64,000 bases of DNA from Owenia fusiformis. Lineage: Eukaryota; Annelida; Polychaeta; Sabellida; Oweniidae. Both the position numbers and the translations under genes were made by a program. Below the pieces are notes generated by a model that saw only the letters and a program-made list of their open reading frames with translations, made no database searches and was not told where the DNA came from. The stretch lies in contig CAIIXF020000007.1 in assembly GCA_903813345.2 (NCBI GenBank), positions 5,277,730 through 5,341,729 of the forward strand, in the 5' to 3' direction. Positions 46,701 to 55,899 of this stretch are shown one piece after another. Each line of letters begins with the position of its first letter. Position 1 is the first letter of the stretch.

Positions 46701-49700
46701 ATTGCATACTAATTTTGAAAGAATCCATTCAGAATAGTTTTCCAAAGATATGAGCCTCATGTTATTTCCAGGTTCAATTTTTTCACATTTTACTGAATCT
46801 TAAAGAGGCACTTTGCCAGTGGATAGCACAATCAAGACCCCTCTGGACTTTTTTGTATATTGAGTTTCACCACATATATACCTATCTACTTACCAAAGAA
46901 GAAGTCCCAAATCCCCCTCTTTCAGTGTTAATTTTGCGATTGTGCTGGCTGATCTAATTATTTTCGAAGAAATATTTTCGAAGAAATTAATTCAATCTGA
47001 AGTTTGAATATACACTGTACGGGAAAGTCCATAACTCCTGTTGGTTGGTTGTTGAATTTGTTTATCATAAACATGCATTTTTTGGTGAGGCATGCATCTC
47101 TCTTGGTTGGCAAGTGGGTCGGCTGGGCATCGCAAACTCTTCACAGCGCTTGCATTAGGTTAGAAAATTTGTGAGTCCCAAGAGCGCAATTTTTAAAAAA
47201 AAGTGTGTCCTTTGAAAAAAAAGTGTGTCCCCTATTTCTAGCCTGTTTTGAGGTAAAACTTTATTTTAAAAGCATTTTTTACCAAAACACCTTTCAGTTT
47301 TTGATTTCTTGCCGCGAATTTAAAACAGAAGTTAACATTAAGTACGGACTGAATAAATGCATGTTCGTTGCATGCATAAATGCATAAATCTGGTATTCTC
47401 AAATTTATCCATTAGTTCAATATGTTGACTCAAATTATCTGCCTAGGATAAGGTAGTTCTGTACTTTCAGGAAAATTAAAAAATGACTAATTTAAAAAAA
47501 ATATATCAACATTGATATCCACATGTGTCCAGTTAACTGGTCTACATTGTGGCTCTGTCTGTGTGGCATACGGGAGCCGAATGTTCTTTATTGAACTTGA
47601 GGTGAATTCCCTTTCCACAATGTTGTAAATCAACTCTGTCCCAGATTTTAGGATTGGTGAGGGCATTCCCTTGTATATTCCATAACCTTCCTATAGTCAC
47701 TCTGTGGCAATGATGAGGGAGATAAGCCATGCAAGGTACAAAATATCTTGAATCAACATTTTTTGTGATTGTATATCAATTTAGAAAGGACCCATTCAGA
47801 ATGTTTTTCTAAGGATACGAGTCTAATGTTATTTCCAGATTCTCATACATTTACTGTAAAACATGTTAAATTTGCTTGCATGCTTTTTTCATGATTTCGT
47901 GAGGTGTACAAATTAAATTGATTGTGAAAAATCATGCTTTACATTAAATCTAAAAACATTGAGGTCACCAGAGAATTTGATAGTGTTATCAACTTTGGTG
48001 GTCCCTAAATACAAAAAATGAGGTTCATGGCCATGATTTATCAATGTCTTGACTGATTATCAATAATTCCTGCATTGAATTAAGACATCTACTACCAGAC
48101 CTATTATGCTTAATAGTATCATTACTATCAGATCATTTGCAGACCTAGTTTTGTGAATCCTCATCAGTGGCTTATAATGTACCTTACAAAGCCGCTAATG
48201 TATTTGTGTTTATTGTAATAATTTGAAATAAAGAAATACAATATAAAAAAAAAAAATCTACTACCAGATATTTAACACAGTCTCTTCACAAGTTGAAAAA
48301 ACTGAAAAAACATCCAATTTTTGACCAGTAGTTCCGCTCAACAGGTGTAGGGTGGCTCAAAATAATATGTTTTTGGATCACGACTTTTCCAAAAAATAAA
48401 GCAAAAACAACATGAAATATTTCCAGTTGTGAAAACAGTATTTTTCTTCGCTTTTTATTAGAGCTGGCATCAAATGTCGGAATGGTCGATTGTCAGTCGA
48501 ATGCTCTCTGCGACACCCATGTCGACACAACGCCTCTTGATCGACAGTCGGAACTCACAACATAATAACGTAACGTAATAAGCTATTTCCCTATGAATTA
48601 AAATCTTTGTTACTACCTGCTGTATGGTGTATTTTAGATTAGTGAAGTTTTACCACCTACATTTTCAAATTTTCTTTTTTGTTTTGATCGACTTCCTGCT
48701 CTCGAATTAGGTCTCGGGGCCCCTCGAGATTTATTTTCAATGGCTGCCCGGAAATAACAACAGAAATCGTAGTTTTATGTCTATTTATTGCTATTTCGTC
48801 AAAGTTTGATACTTGAACATGGTTTACCTGTAAGTTAAATATAAAACATACAACTGAGGATGACTATTGTGCATCGTACTGCTAATTACAAGCCTAGAAA
48901 ATCTAAAATTCAGACGGATTTTCTTCAATTTTTTTTTCATTTTTCGAATATCATTGGACCCGACAATGTCGATATCGTTGTCGATCGAGAGCTCCGACAT
49001 GTCAACATTAAAATCCTATTCGATGCCAGCTCTACTTTTTATTGATGACTTAGTAAATAGCCAGCGTAAATACTAAATTACATGAATGAGCTGGGGGATG
49101 TCCTCTTTGCAGCAATTTTAAAGTGATATACAGTAGCTGAATGTAAACATTTTGATGATACAATATTTCGAGTTGTAAAATATATCAACATTGATATCCA
49201 CATGTGTCCAGTTAACTGGTCTACATTGTGGCTCTGTCTGTGTGGCATATGGGAGCTGAATGTTCTTCACAGAACTTGAGGTGAATTCCCTTTCCACAAT
49301 GTTGAAGATCAACTTTGTCCCCGATTTTAGGATTGGTGAGGGCATTACCTTGTATATTCCATAACCTTCCTATAGTCACTCTGTGGCAATGATTAGGGAG
49401 ATAAGCCATGCAAGGTACAAATATTCGAAGGAAATGATGAAATGAAATGGTTTACAAGCATTGAATTTTTGTCATTGTAAATAGGAGTTGTAGTTGATGT
49501 GATGAATCGATTGAAATGTGGCTCTAATTTTTCAATTTTATCATTCTAGAACTATGACGAGGGCACAACTGACAAACCCTATGGACATGCTCTAGTTGCT
49601 GGTATTGAAAGGTACCCACGTATTGTAACTCGCAGAATGGGCAAAAAGAGGATCGCACAGAGGTCAAAGGTCAAGGCTTTTGTAAAGGTCTACAACTTCA

Positions 49701-51625
49701 ATCACCTGATGCCAACTCGGTAAGGAAATTATATTTATGCATCATTTCGCTTAGTTTATCGAGATGTTCCTAGAATCCTTGGTTGGATCACATCTCTAAA
49801 TATTCCAGTTGTCAGGGGACTTAAGTACTAGCATATTGATTTATGTATGAAAAACAAACCAGTCCAGTAACCAGTCCTGAATGTATTTTAATTTACATCA
49901 TAATATAAAATGCATTATGTTTTTCCAATAAAATGAATTATTTCCTCATTACAGGTACTGTACTTCTACTTAATTTGGCGGCCATTTTAATTTGACCAAA
50001 TGTTCAAAACACCAAATCCGCCAAAGTAGGCCAAATTAAGTAGATAGAAGTACAGTATGCATGTTTATTCAGCGTGCTTTATTGTCTGATTTTAAAGCTC
50101 CCTATAGAAAAAATAGCAGCCAACTCCCAGTACATGGAATTCAATTAATGTGCATCTCAACATCTATATTCTGTGTTTTTAAATATTTCTCTTTCTGCTT
50201 CAGTTATTCAGTAGATGTCCCCATGGACAAGAACCTGATTAACAAGGATGCATTCCGGGACCCAGCTCTCAAGAGGAAAGCACGCAGAGAAGCCAAAGCC
50301 AAGTTTGAAGAACGGTAAGAATAACAACTGAATCGATGTTGATTAAAGGGATATTCTTTGCCAGACCATCTCGCTCCTAATATGGTAGTCATAACCATAG
50401 ATATACTTACCATGTTAAGCAAATCACAGAAAAATGTTTTGATATGGTCAGTATTGATCACTTAAAAATGTAGTGCCAATTTCAACTGCCATCTTTAAGA
50501 TTTCATTCAGGAATGTCATCGGCTCTCAACTTTGCATATAGTGTTGGGTAAGGAGCTATTAAGAATTACAAAACCAGCTTAATATTCTTTGTCTTTGACT
50601 TAGGCCTCCTAGACTTCCATCAACGCAAACATCAGTTCTGACGTCACGAGCTACTTTCCTTGTACTCGAACGATGATTCTCATATCGGGAACGTAAAATC
50701 TTTAATCGCGCACCACTATTTCCTCGCTTCCGAACATATTTCTACACTCGCGCACAGAGATCTGTGCTCGCGAACCACTTGTACATAGTGGTTCAGGAGC
50801 GCACGGATCTCTGTGCTTGGGTAGAGAAATATGTAGAGGAAATATTGGTCCGCGACTAAAGATTTTACGTTTGTGATGTGAGAATCGTGGTTCGAGTGCA
50901 AGGAACGTAGTTCGGAACGTCAGAATTGATGTTTGCGTTGATGGAAATCTAGGAGGCCTGTGATTTAATCCTTCTAAAAGTCACTTTCTTTGCTACTTAT
51001 GCTGTTATAGGCAAGGTTATGAAAGTTGAGAGTAGATGACATCACTTCCCGAGTGAAATCTTAAAAGATGGCAGCTTACTGGAAATGAGCACTACATTTT
51101 TAAATGATTGATATTGACTATATTAAAACATTTTCCCATATTTTGCTAAATATGGGAAGTATATATTATTTTAGCTATCATATCAGGATAATAATGCTCT
51201 GGCTCAGAATGTCCCTTTAATTTTATCTATATTATTATGTCACCAGCATCAACCAGAAGTGGTAACATATTGTTGTTATGGTATTCAGCGGTACACATTG
51301 GCATCTGTAACAAATGTCAGGTGGTGACATTTTGCACATAAATGTCCATGCTACATATGTACAATAAATTAACAAATACAGATTTCTGTTTTTTAGAAGA
51401 AATTAGCTATGGTTCTAAAACTACCGAATTATTGGATTATAGTAGTCTAGCTGTTCTGACGAGTGCTTTTCAGTTGCACAGATTGGTTTTCATTAAAATG
51501 ATTCAAGAAATATGTAAATAATTCTTTTTGAGATTAATAAACCCATTATCTTACCCTGTTTGTTTTCTACTTCCAGATACAAGACAGGCAAAAACAGATG
51601 GTTTTTCCAGAAACTACGATTCTAG
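40709..51625 (+). CDS. RPL27: 60S ribosomal protein L27 (eL27), four coding exons
   Basis: Coding exons 40709-40789, 49550-49719, 50204-50314 and 51577-51625 give 411 nt and 136 aa, the exact length of the human protein. It starts [20 protein letters not shown] (KOW motif), continues [20 protein letters not shown] and [20 protein letters not shown], and ends [15 protein letters not shown], a near match to known eL27. It is a structural protein of the large ribosomal subunit. All introns are GT-AG; Arg codons are split at the last two junctions. Intron 1 after the start exon is about 8.8 kb, unusually long for a ribosomal protein gene, and full of repeats. AATAAA at 51666-51671 is only 41 nt past the stop. 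Confidence 0.97.
40953..43118. mobile_element. Inverted-repeat element of about 2.2 kb in RPL27 intron 1
   Basis: Left arm 40953 to about 41700 and right arm about 42200-43118 are reverse complements with moderate divergence. Matching pairs include AGTTTTTTATTTCGGAAACC / GGTTTCCGAAATAAAAAACT, GGGAGACCATTGTGCA / TGCACAATGGTCTCCC and CCAATCATGGACAGATTTTG against AAAATCCGTCCATGATTGG. About 500 bp of unique centre holds two overlapping ORFs of 67 and 100 codons that I do not recognise. No target duplication is evident. Confidence 0.82.
43396..43637. repeat. RPL27-intron core repeat, copy A
   Basis: First of five copies of a core of about 240 bp that starts ATATATCAACATTGATATCC and ends CCATGCAAGGTACAAA. 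Shared features are the palindrome CCAGTTAACTGG, a 9-bp complementary pair ACATTGTGG (43439-43447) / CCACAATGT (43510-43518), a small hairpin GTTC-TTCACA-GAAC (43478-43491) and a terminal pair TACCTTG / CAAGGTA (43562-43568, 43627-43633). The minus strand is open for 62 codons. Downstream flank to 44252, then 45104-45327, belongs to the same repeat unit of about 1.1 kb, split by the 44253-45103 insertion. Confidence 0.85.
44253..45103. mobile_element. Foldback element with 5-bp target duplication (851 bp)
   Basis: The element runs from CACCCTATGCAGACAGAGCC to GGCTCTGTCTGCATAGGGTG and is almost a single hairpin: left arm to about 44668, a turn near 44669-44684, right arm to 45103. CTCCT lies on both sides (44248-44252 and 45104-45108). 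The paralogous repeat unit at about 46176-46196 reads TTTACTCCTATAACTTACAG with one CTCCT and no insertion, an empty-site control. No protein-coding capacity is recognised. Confidence 0.92.
45327..45569. repeat. RPL27-intron core repeat, copy B (unit to about 46417)
   Basis: Same core as copy A; the small hairpin loop is TTTATT instead of TTCACA while GTTC/GAAC is kept. The minus-strand frame is open for 89 codons here (45368-45637). The complete uninterrupted unit is about 1.09 kb and is followed head-to-tail by copy C. Confidence 0.88.
46418..46660. repeat. RPL27-intron core repeat, copy C (unit to about 47150)
   Basis: Core as in A and B; hairpin loop TTTATG. The unit is collinear with A and B up to the GCTGGGCATCGCAAA block and is then replaced by unrelated sequence with two GTGTGTCC words (about 47200-47230). 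A small direct duplication, ATTTTCGAAGAAAT, occurs near 46965-46985. The 89-codon minus-strand frame is open (46459-46728). Confidence 0.87.
47501..47741. repeat. RPL27-intron core repeat, copy D
   Basis: The most diverged core. The left flank (from about 47390, TCAAATTTATCCATTAGTTC) matches the left flank of copy A near 43295. Hairpin loop TTTATT. TACCTTG has become TCCCTTG, so the outer pair with CAAGGTA loses a base pair. Minus-strand frame open for 62 codons. Confidence 0.85.
48100..48255 (+). mobile_element. Short retroposed fragment with A-tail and 13-bp target duplication
   Basis: ATCTACTACCAGA occurs at 48087-48099 and again at 48256-48268, directly after a run of A. The insert ends AATAAAGAAATACAATAT plus poly-A, as expected for LINE-mediated retroposition of a 5'-truncated transcript or LINE tail. 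Its source is not recognised. Confidence 0.8.
48459..49034. mobile_element. hAT-like non-autonomous transposon (576 bp) with 8-bp target duplication
   Basis: Inverted ends TAGAGCTGGCATC / GATGCCAGCTCTA (13 bp, perfect) are flanked by CTTTTTAT at 48451-48458 and 49035-49042. An 8-bp duplication with TAGAG-type ends is the hallmark of hAT-superfamily DNA transposons. Sub-terminal GTCGA-containing words are present on both sides. No transposase frame. Confidence 0.88.
49180..49421. repeat. RPL27-intron core repeat, copy E (isolated)
   Basis: Core identical in layout to copy A (hairpin loop TTCACA). It is isolated from the others by the retroposon and the hAT-like element and lies 128 bp before RPL27 coding exon 2. 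Its left flank from about 49135 also matches the left flanks of copies B and C. Minus-strand frame open for 75 codons. Confidence 0.87.
49957..50057. mobile_element. MITE with TACTGTACTTCTA ends (101 bp)
   Basis: Left end TACTGTACTTCTACTTAATT and right end AATTAAGTAGATAGAAGTACAGTA (positions 50034-50057) are complementary with a short insertion; the stem continues into TTTGGC / GCCAAA. It lies in RPL27 intron 2. The outermost TA may be a mariner-type target. Confidence 0.75.
50343..51220. mobile_element. Foldback element (about 880 bp) in RPL27 intron 3
   Basis: The two halves are reverse complements from the outer TAAAGGGATATTC / GTCCCTTTAA to the centre near 50770-50800. The best-matched part is AGGCCTCCTAGACTTCCATC (50603) against GATGGAAATCTAGGAGGCCT (about 50940-50960). 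It starts only 28 bp after the RPL27 exon ending at 50314, so the pre-mRNA could form a long hairpin beside the donor site. Confidence 0.8.
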
Positions 51626-51665
51626 TGCATTATCCTTTGGACTTTTATGTGTAAAAACAGAGCAA

Positions 51666-51671
51666 AATAAA
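51666..51671 (+). terminator. RPL27: RPL27 polyA signal
   Basis: AATAAA 41 nt after the RPL27 stop codon, fitting the short 3' UTRs of ribosomal protein genes. Confidence 0.7.
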
Positions 51672-53830
51672 TTATGTACAAAGAAATCTAGTATGTTTTG
51701 TGCAGTGGAATAGAGGAGTAGCATTACATAATAGATAATATCTTGAGAAATGTGTGATGCTCAATAATTTGGGAGTGTTCAATATTACCAAAGTACCTAC
51801 ACTGTTGGTCAAATATATGGAATATTGGGCATTTCACAAACATCAGTGTTAATGTTTTCAAGCCTTCATTAGCCTGAAGAATATGCTCTTTATTTTAATA
51901 GATTCTGATATTCTAAGGAAATTAAAAGTTACAAATGTGTTGAGTTTAATTTTCCTGACCAGTCTATAAAAATCTCCATTCACAAAAAATTGAGATAGCA
52001 TTAAACTGTTGAAAATAAAGAAATTATTTGTGAACTGAAAACATGACCCATGGTGATATCGATATTTTTTCTCAAATTCTATACAACAGTATGCAGCTCT
52101 TAGTTGCTCCTATGTTAGCGAGATCACCAACATATGAATTTTCATTATTTGCAAGATTGGTCTCGAACTTTCTGAGACTAAGAATGGATTTTATGTACAT
52201 TTTTATTGCATCAATTCCACGTCATCTCGGAAAGTCTGAGACTAATTATGCCAATAATGAAGGAGTTGTTACACTTTAAAATCAGTGACATTTTTTGGTT
52301 CACACTGTACAATGTTATAAAGCTGTGAGATGCTCAGTTCATCGACTGATACATCAAGGCATGGTGGCAGAAATTAGTTGCTCCCGAATGCAACTTTCGG
52401 CTGCCGGACTCTAATGCAACTTTCGGCTATGTCCAACTCATTTAAACACGAATGGAATAGTAACAGGTACTTTTCATATTTAAACGAGTTGTGCATGAAA
52501 TAGTAGGTTAATCCGGTAGCCGACAGCCGAAAGTTGCATTCGCAAATAAAAGCCAACTTATGACTGCTACATGTAGAAGTTTTCTGAGAATCATTCTAAG
52601 ACTCAACAATCCTGACAATTCTCCCAAACGAAATAATGTTCAGTTTGATATTTATTTAATATAATAATTTGTTTAAAGTGGTCATAGAATCAAAAGTGGT
52701 GATATTTATGATGTCATTTTGGGGTCATTTTTCTGCATCTTATTCTTCAATAACGTAGAAGATTTAATTAGTTTGGAAACTTCGTATGCATTAGCACTAG
52801 CAGTAAAAAGTGTTTGTGGATAATAATAAATCTGGTGGAAAATATGAAATCTAGAACAATTTTTTCTGGACTAATAAAACAAATATACAAGTACACCCCC
52901 CCCCCCAAACAAAATCTCTTCATTGTAGTAGTTAGAGCCAGCTAGATGTCAATAGTAACTTGACAATTACAGTGGATAATAATAACTCTGACGCCAGGAC
53001 CTGAGGACTATAGTGTTAACTTCATTTTTAAAATTCATACTCAGATTTCGAACACCATAAAAAACGTATAGAATTCAACTGTCGGCAGGCAGGCAGGCTA
53101 TTTTGAAAGTTTCAATTCAGGTTCTAGATGGCCGTTTCGAAAGTTTACGATCCTCCCTTCTAACGTGTGATCAAAAAAAGCAAAAGACAAGGGTGGCCAA
53201 TTCTCCTAAAATGTTTACACATGTTACATGGTAAAAAGTTCTAGAGCTGAGTAACTTTTCTGCGGCCATATTGCAGCCATTTTGGAAATTTCTAGATAAA
53301 TCTTGTCATCATGATTCCAAGGAAACCACTTAACAGAATTACTTCAAATTTTGACAGATGTTCCATATAGGTAAGAAGTTCTAGAGCTGATGAACATCTT
53401 GGCGGCCATCTTGCTTTCTGGGTCAACAAACCCACACTTCTTTGTTTAGGTACGATATTATCCACCCTTTGCCTTGTTGTTTTAACTATGAGGCAAACAA
53501 CAATTTACTTGCATAATGAACATGCATTGAGTCAGGTGCTGTAATGCTAAACAAGACCGGGTGTAACAAAGAATGTTTCGAAACTTAAATATTCAAATCG
53601 TTCGTCTACATTTTTTCTTGTTTTTCATGCATTTTCAAATAGAATGATAAAGGCTAGGCTATATCTTCCGCAGCATCTTCACGTGTATGACTTTTCTCCA
53701 GTGTGAATTGTCTGTCTCTTGTGTTTATTAAGAAGACAACGTTTTAGGCATTTTTCATGTCATGCGGATTTAAATATAAATCCGAGCATACGAATTATCT
53801 TTCACAAAACAAATAATCTGTTTGAACCGA
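51672..53830. other. Intergenic region between RPL27 and the FAMeT genes
   Basis: No gene seen. It contains the 52385-52542 hairpin element, a poly-C run near 52897, and two related GGCCAT-containing segments at about 53220-53290 and 53330-53420 (both with AAGTTCTAGAGCTGA) that look like a degraded repeat. 53580-53830 is part of the duplicated 3' flank of the FAMeT genes. Confidence 0.55.
52385..52542. mobile_element. MITE with CGAATGCAACTTTCGGCTG ends (158 bp)
   Basis: CGAATGCAACTTTCGGCTGC at the left is matched by CAGCCGAAAGTTGCATTCG at the right; GCAACTTTCGGCT also recurs directly about 34 bp inside the left end. No coding capacity. Confidence 0.78.
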
Positions 53831-53836
53831 TTTATT
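53831..53836 (-). terminator. Candidate polyA signal of FAMeT gene A
   Basis: AATAAA on the minus strand, about 130 nt past the stop at 53965. The corresponding site is conserved in gene B at about 58552-58557. Confidence 0.5.
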
Positions 53837-53964
53837 CATTCATGTAATTTGCACAACAAACTGCTATTGATATATTTCGATCACGCGGACCAGTTTGTGA
53901 AATCCTTTTGTTCCTTCCATATATGCTATACTGCAGTCGGTAATCTACAGCCATTTTCATTAGA

Positions 53965-55781
53965 CTATGCTAGAAATAAAAAAGATAATAGGGAGTTTAA
54001 GCTTGCATATAAAATCGAAACGCCAACTTATGCGTATGATCAATCGCCCATACAAATGCATCGCTTAAATATTTTCCGTTTGAATGTTTAGGTTATGAGA
54101 ACATTGCAAGCTTAAACTCTTAAGCTTAAATATAAACATTATCATGACATCCGATTGTACTTATTTGATTTGTAATCATGAGTATACGAGTACTTTCAGT
54201 GCATTTTCATTTTTGATGCTACAAATGATTCCATTCCAAGCATACTGGTCGATATGGAACAGTTTAGCTTCATATATAAAACGTACACATACCTAGGACA
54301 ATCCAGTCTCCCTCAGCACCCCATCCTGTCATAACGTTAATGGCATTTACTGCATGTGGTTCTGGGTCTTTCCACGACATGAAAGTTCCATATCCATATA
54401 CGTTCCCCGTTCCTACTTCAATGTTTCCACCAGCCCAACTGACCTAAGAAAAGAGTTTTCACTTGATATTCGTGTGAAATTGTATAGAGATTATCCTGTA
54501 TGAGATATCAGGAGTATCCAGAAGCAAATATTGCATATCTGCCTGAGGGCCGTAGATCCATGTTATATGGCATTGATATATGATTAATGAACTCCTTTAA
54601 TTTAATCAAAAATCTTCTCAATGACTATAGGCTAAATCAAGAACTCATCATTCTAAAATGAAAAAGTGCAAAATGAAACATATATACATCTAACGCTATT
54701 CAAGCTATAATCATCGGCATTCAAGAGATATTGAAAGCCGATAATATATCGTCATCATTTTTGAATGATAGGGCTTCGTAGCATAATACCCAAAATGGCC
54801 TCATCTCATCACAGCTCAGGCGCTCTCCCTTGACCAAAACCTTGGCCGATTCATAAGCGAACAATGTTCCCAGGTTGTCACGTATTCCACATTTTGGATC
54901 CGATGCGTAACCATGGAGCAAAATCTCATAGTTATCAGTTTGGGTGTCTCCAGGGGTCTGCTGAAGTTCTAGGTGGGCATCATGGCAGGCTTTTACAGAG
55001 AATGCAAAGAACGATTTTCCACTCACATCGATAGGTGGGTGGCGGTACTCATTGTTATCTGGAGTGTGTATTTCAAGCACTAAAATAAACATATTCTTTA
55101 TATTTATCATGTTTATGAAACTCATTTAAAAGAAGTAGGAAGAGAACGGACGGTGGGGCAGCTTTCAAAGATACCTGACCGGGGCCGCATCGCTTCATTT
55201 TAATGTATCACGGTAAGTAAACCACCTATAAAGTGGAAGAATTTTTGTGGTCTCAAAACTCAAACATGTTTAACTATAGCATCTTTTTTGCACCAAAAAT
55301 TACACGGAAAGATGTTCCTCGTGAATATACACGTCATATACTATATACCAAAATAATATGATAGAACCCTGTCGTCGCACTTTAAACCTTCTGCTGACAG
55401 AATATAGAAGTAACGTGTTGCATGTATGAAAACAAATTAACCCATATTTAAATAGCTTTATAGTTTATATCATACAAAGGTTAAAATACCCTCATTAAAG
55501 ATCTGAAGATTATGTGTTTACTGTTGAGTTTTCTTTTTCTTTTTGTGTTTTATAAAGCTCTTTGATCTTCTTTTTTGGCACTTGAGTTGCTTGTCTACTC
55601 CTCCAATTGTGTTATGCAAAATAGAAGTTCGCTTCTTACCTTTAAACGCATTATAAAGTACTGTTTTTAGTTTAGCAACTTCTTTGGAAAGCTTTTCAAC
55701 GTCTCCTTTCTTGCATGTATTAGACCTACGACCAGCCGCAAGGAAAGCAACGCATGTGAGAATGATCACTAATTGTTTCAT
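53965..55781 (-). CDS. Secreted FAMeT-domain protein, paralogue A
   Basis: Exons in transcript order: 55781-55640, 55079-54790, 54443-54293 and 53969-53965, giving 588 nt and 195 aa; GT-AG throughout. The start MKQLVIILTCVAFLAAG is a signal peptide. Residues about 25-45 (VEKLSKEVAKLKTVLYNAF) form a short heptad coiled coil, probably for oligomerisation. Residues about 55-195 are a farnesoic acid O-methyltransferase-like (FAMeT, Methyltransf_FA) domain: SFFAFSVKACHDAHLELQ, NYEILLHGYASDPK, MRPFWVSWAGGNIEVGTG, MSWKDPEPHAVNAINVMTGW and GAEGDWIVLA at the end. Despite its name this domain is common in secreted invertebrate proteins without proven methyltransferase activity, so I infer a binding or recognition role, not an enzyme. 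The last exon supplies only CA plus TAG. The paralogue lies at 58662-60217. Confidence 0.88.
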
Positions 55782-55848
55782 TTTGCCGTCTTGATTGATG
55801 CGATTCTTACTTGCGCGCCACGTCTGCATAAATGCGAGAAAAACACAG

Positions 55849-55856
55849 TTTATATA
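55849..55856 (-). promoter_or_regulatory. TATA box of FAMeT gene A, with conserved upstream element
   Basis: TATATAAA on the minus strand, 68 nt before the start codon. Just upstream, 55866-55891 is a 26-bp block (minus strand AAAATCATCCGATGGTCAAA and on) that is kept at the same place in gene B (60280-60305) with two changes. A second conserved block with GGGATCCGGGAGCGAG lies near 55958-55973 and again near 60367-60382. Confidence 0.65.
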
Positions 55857-55899
55857 CCACAGCGATGTGGTTTTGACCATCGGATGATTTTAATGTATC

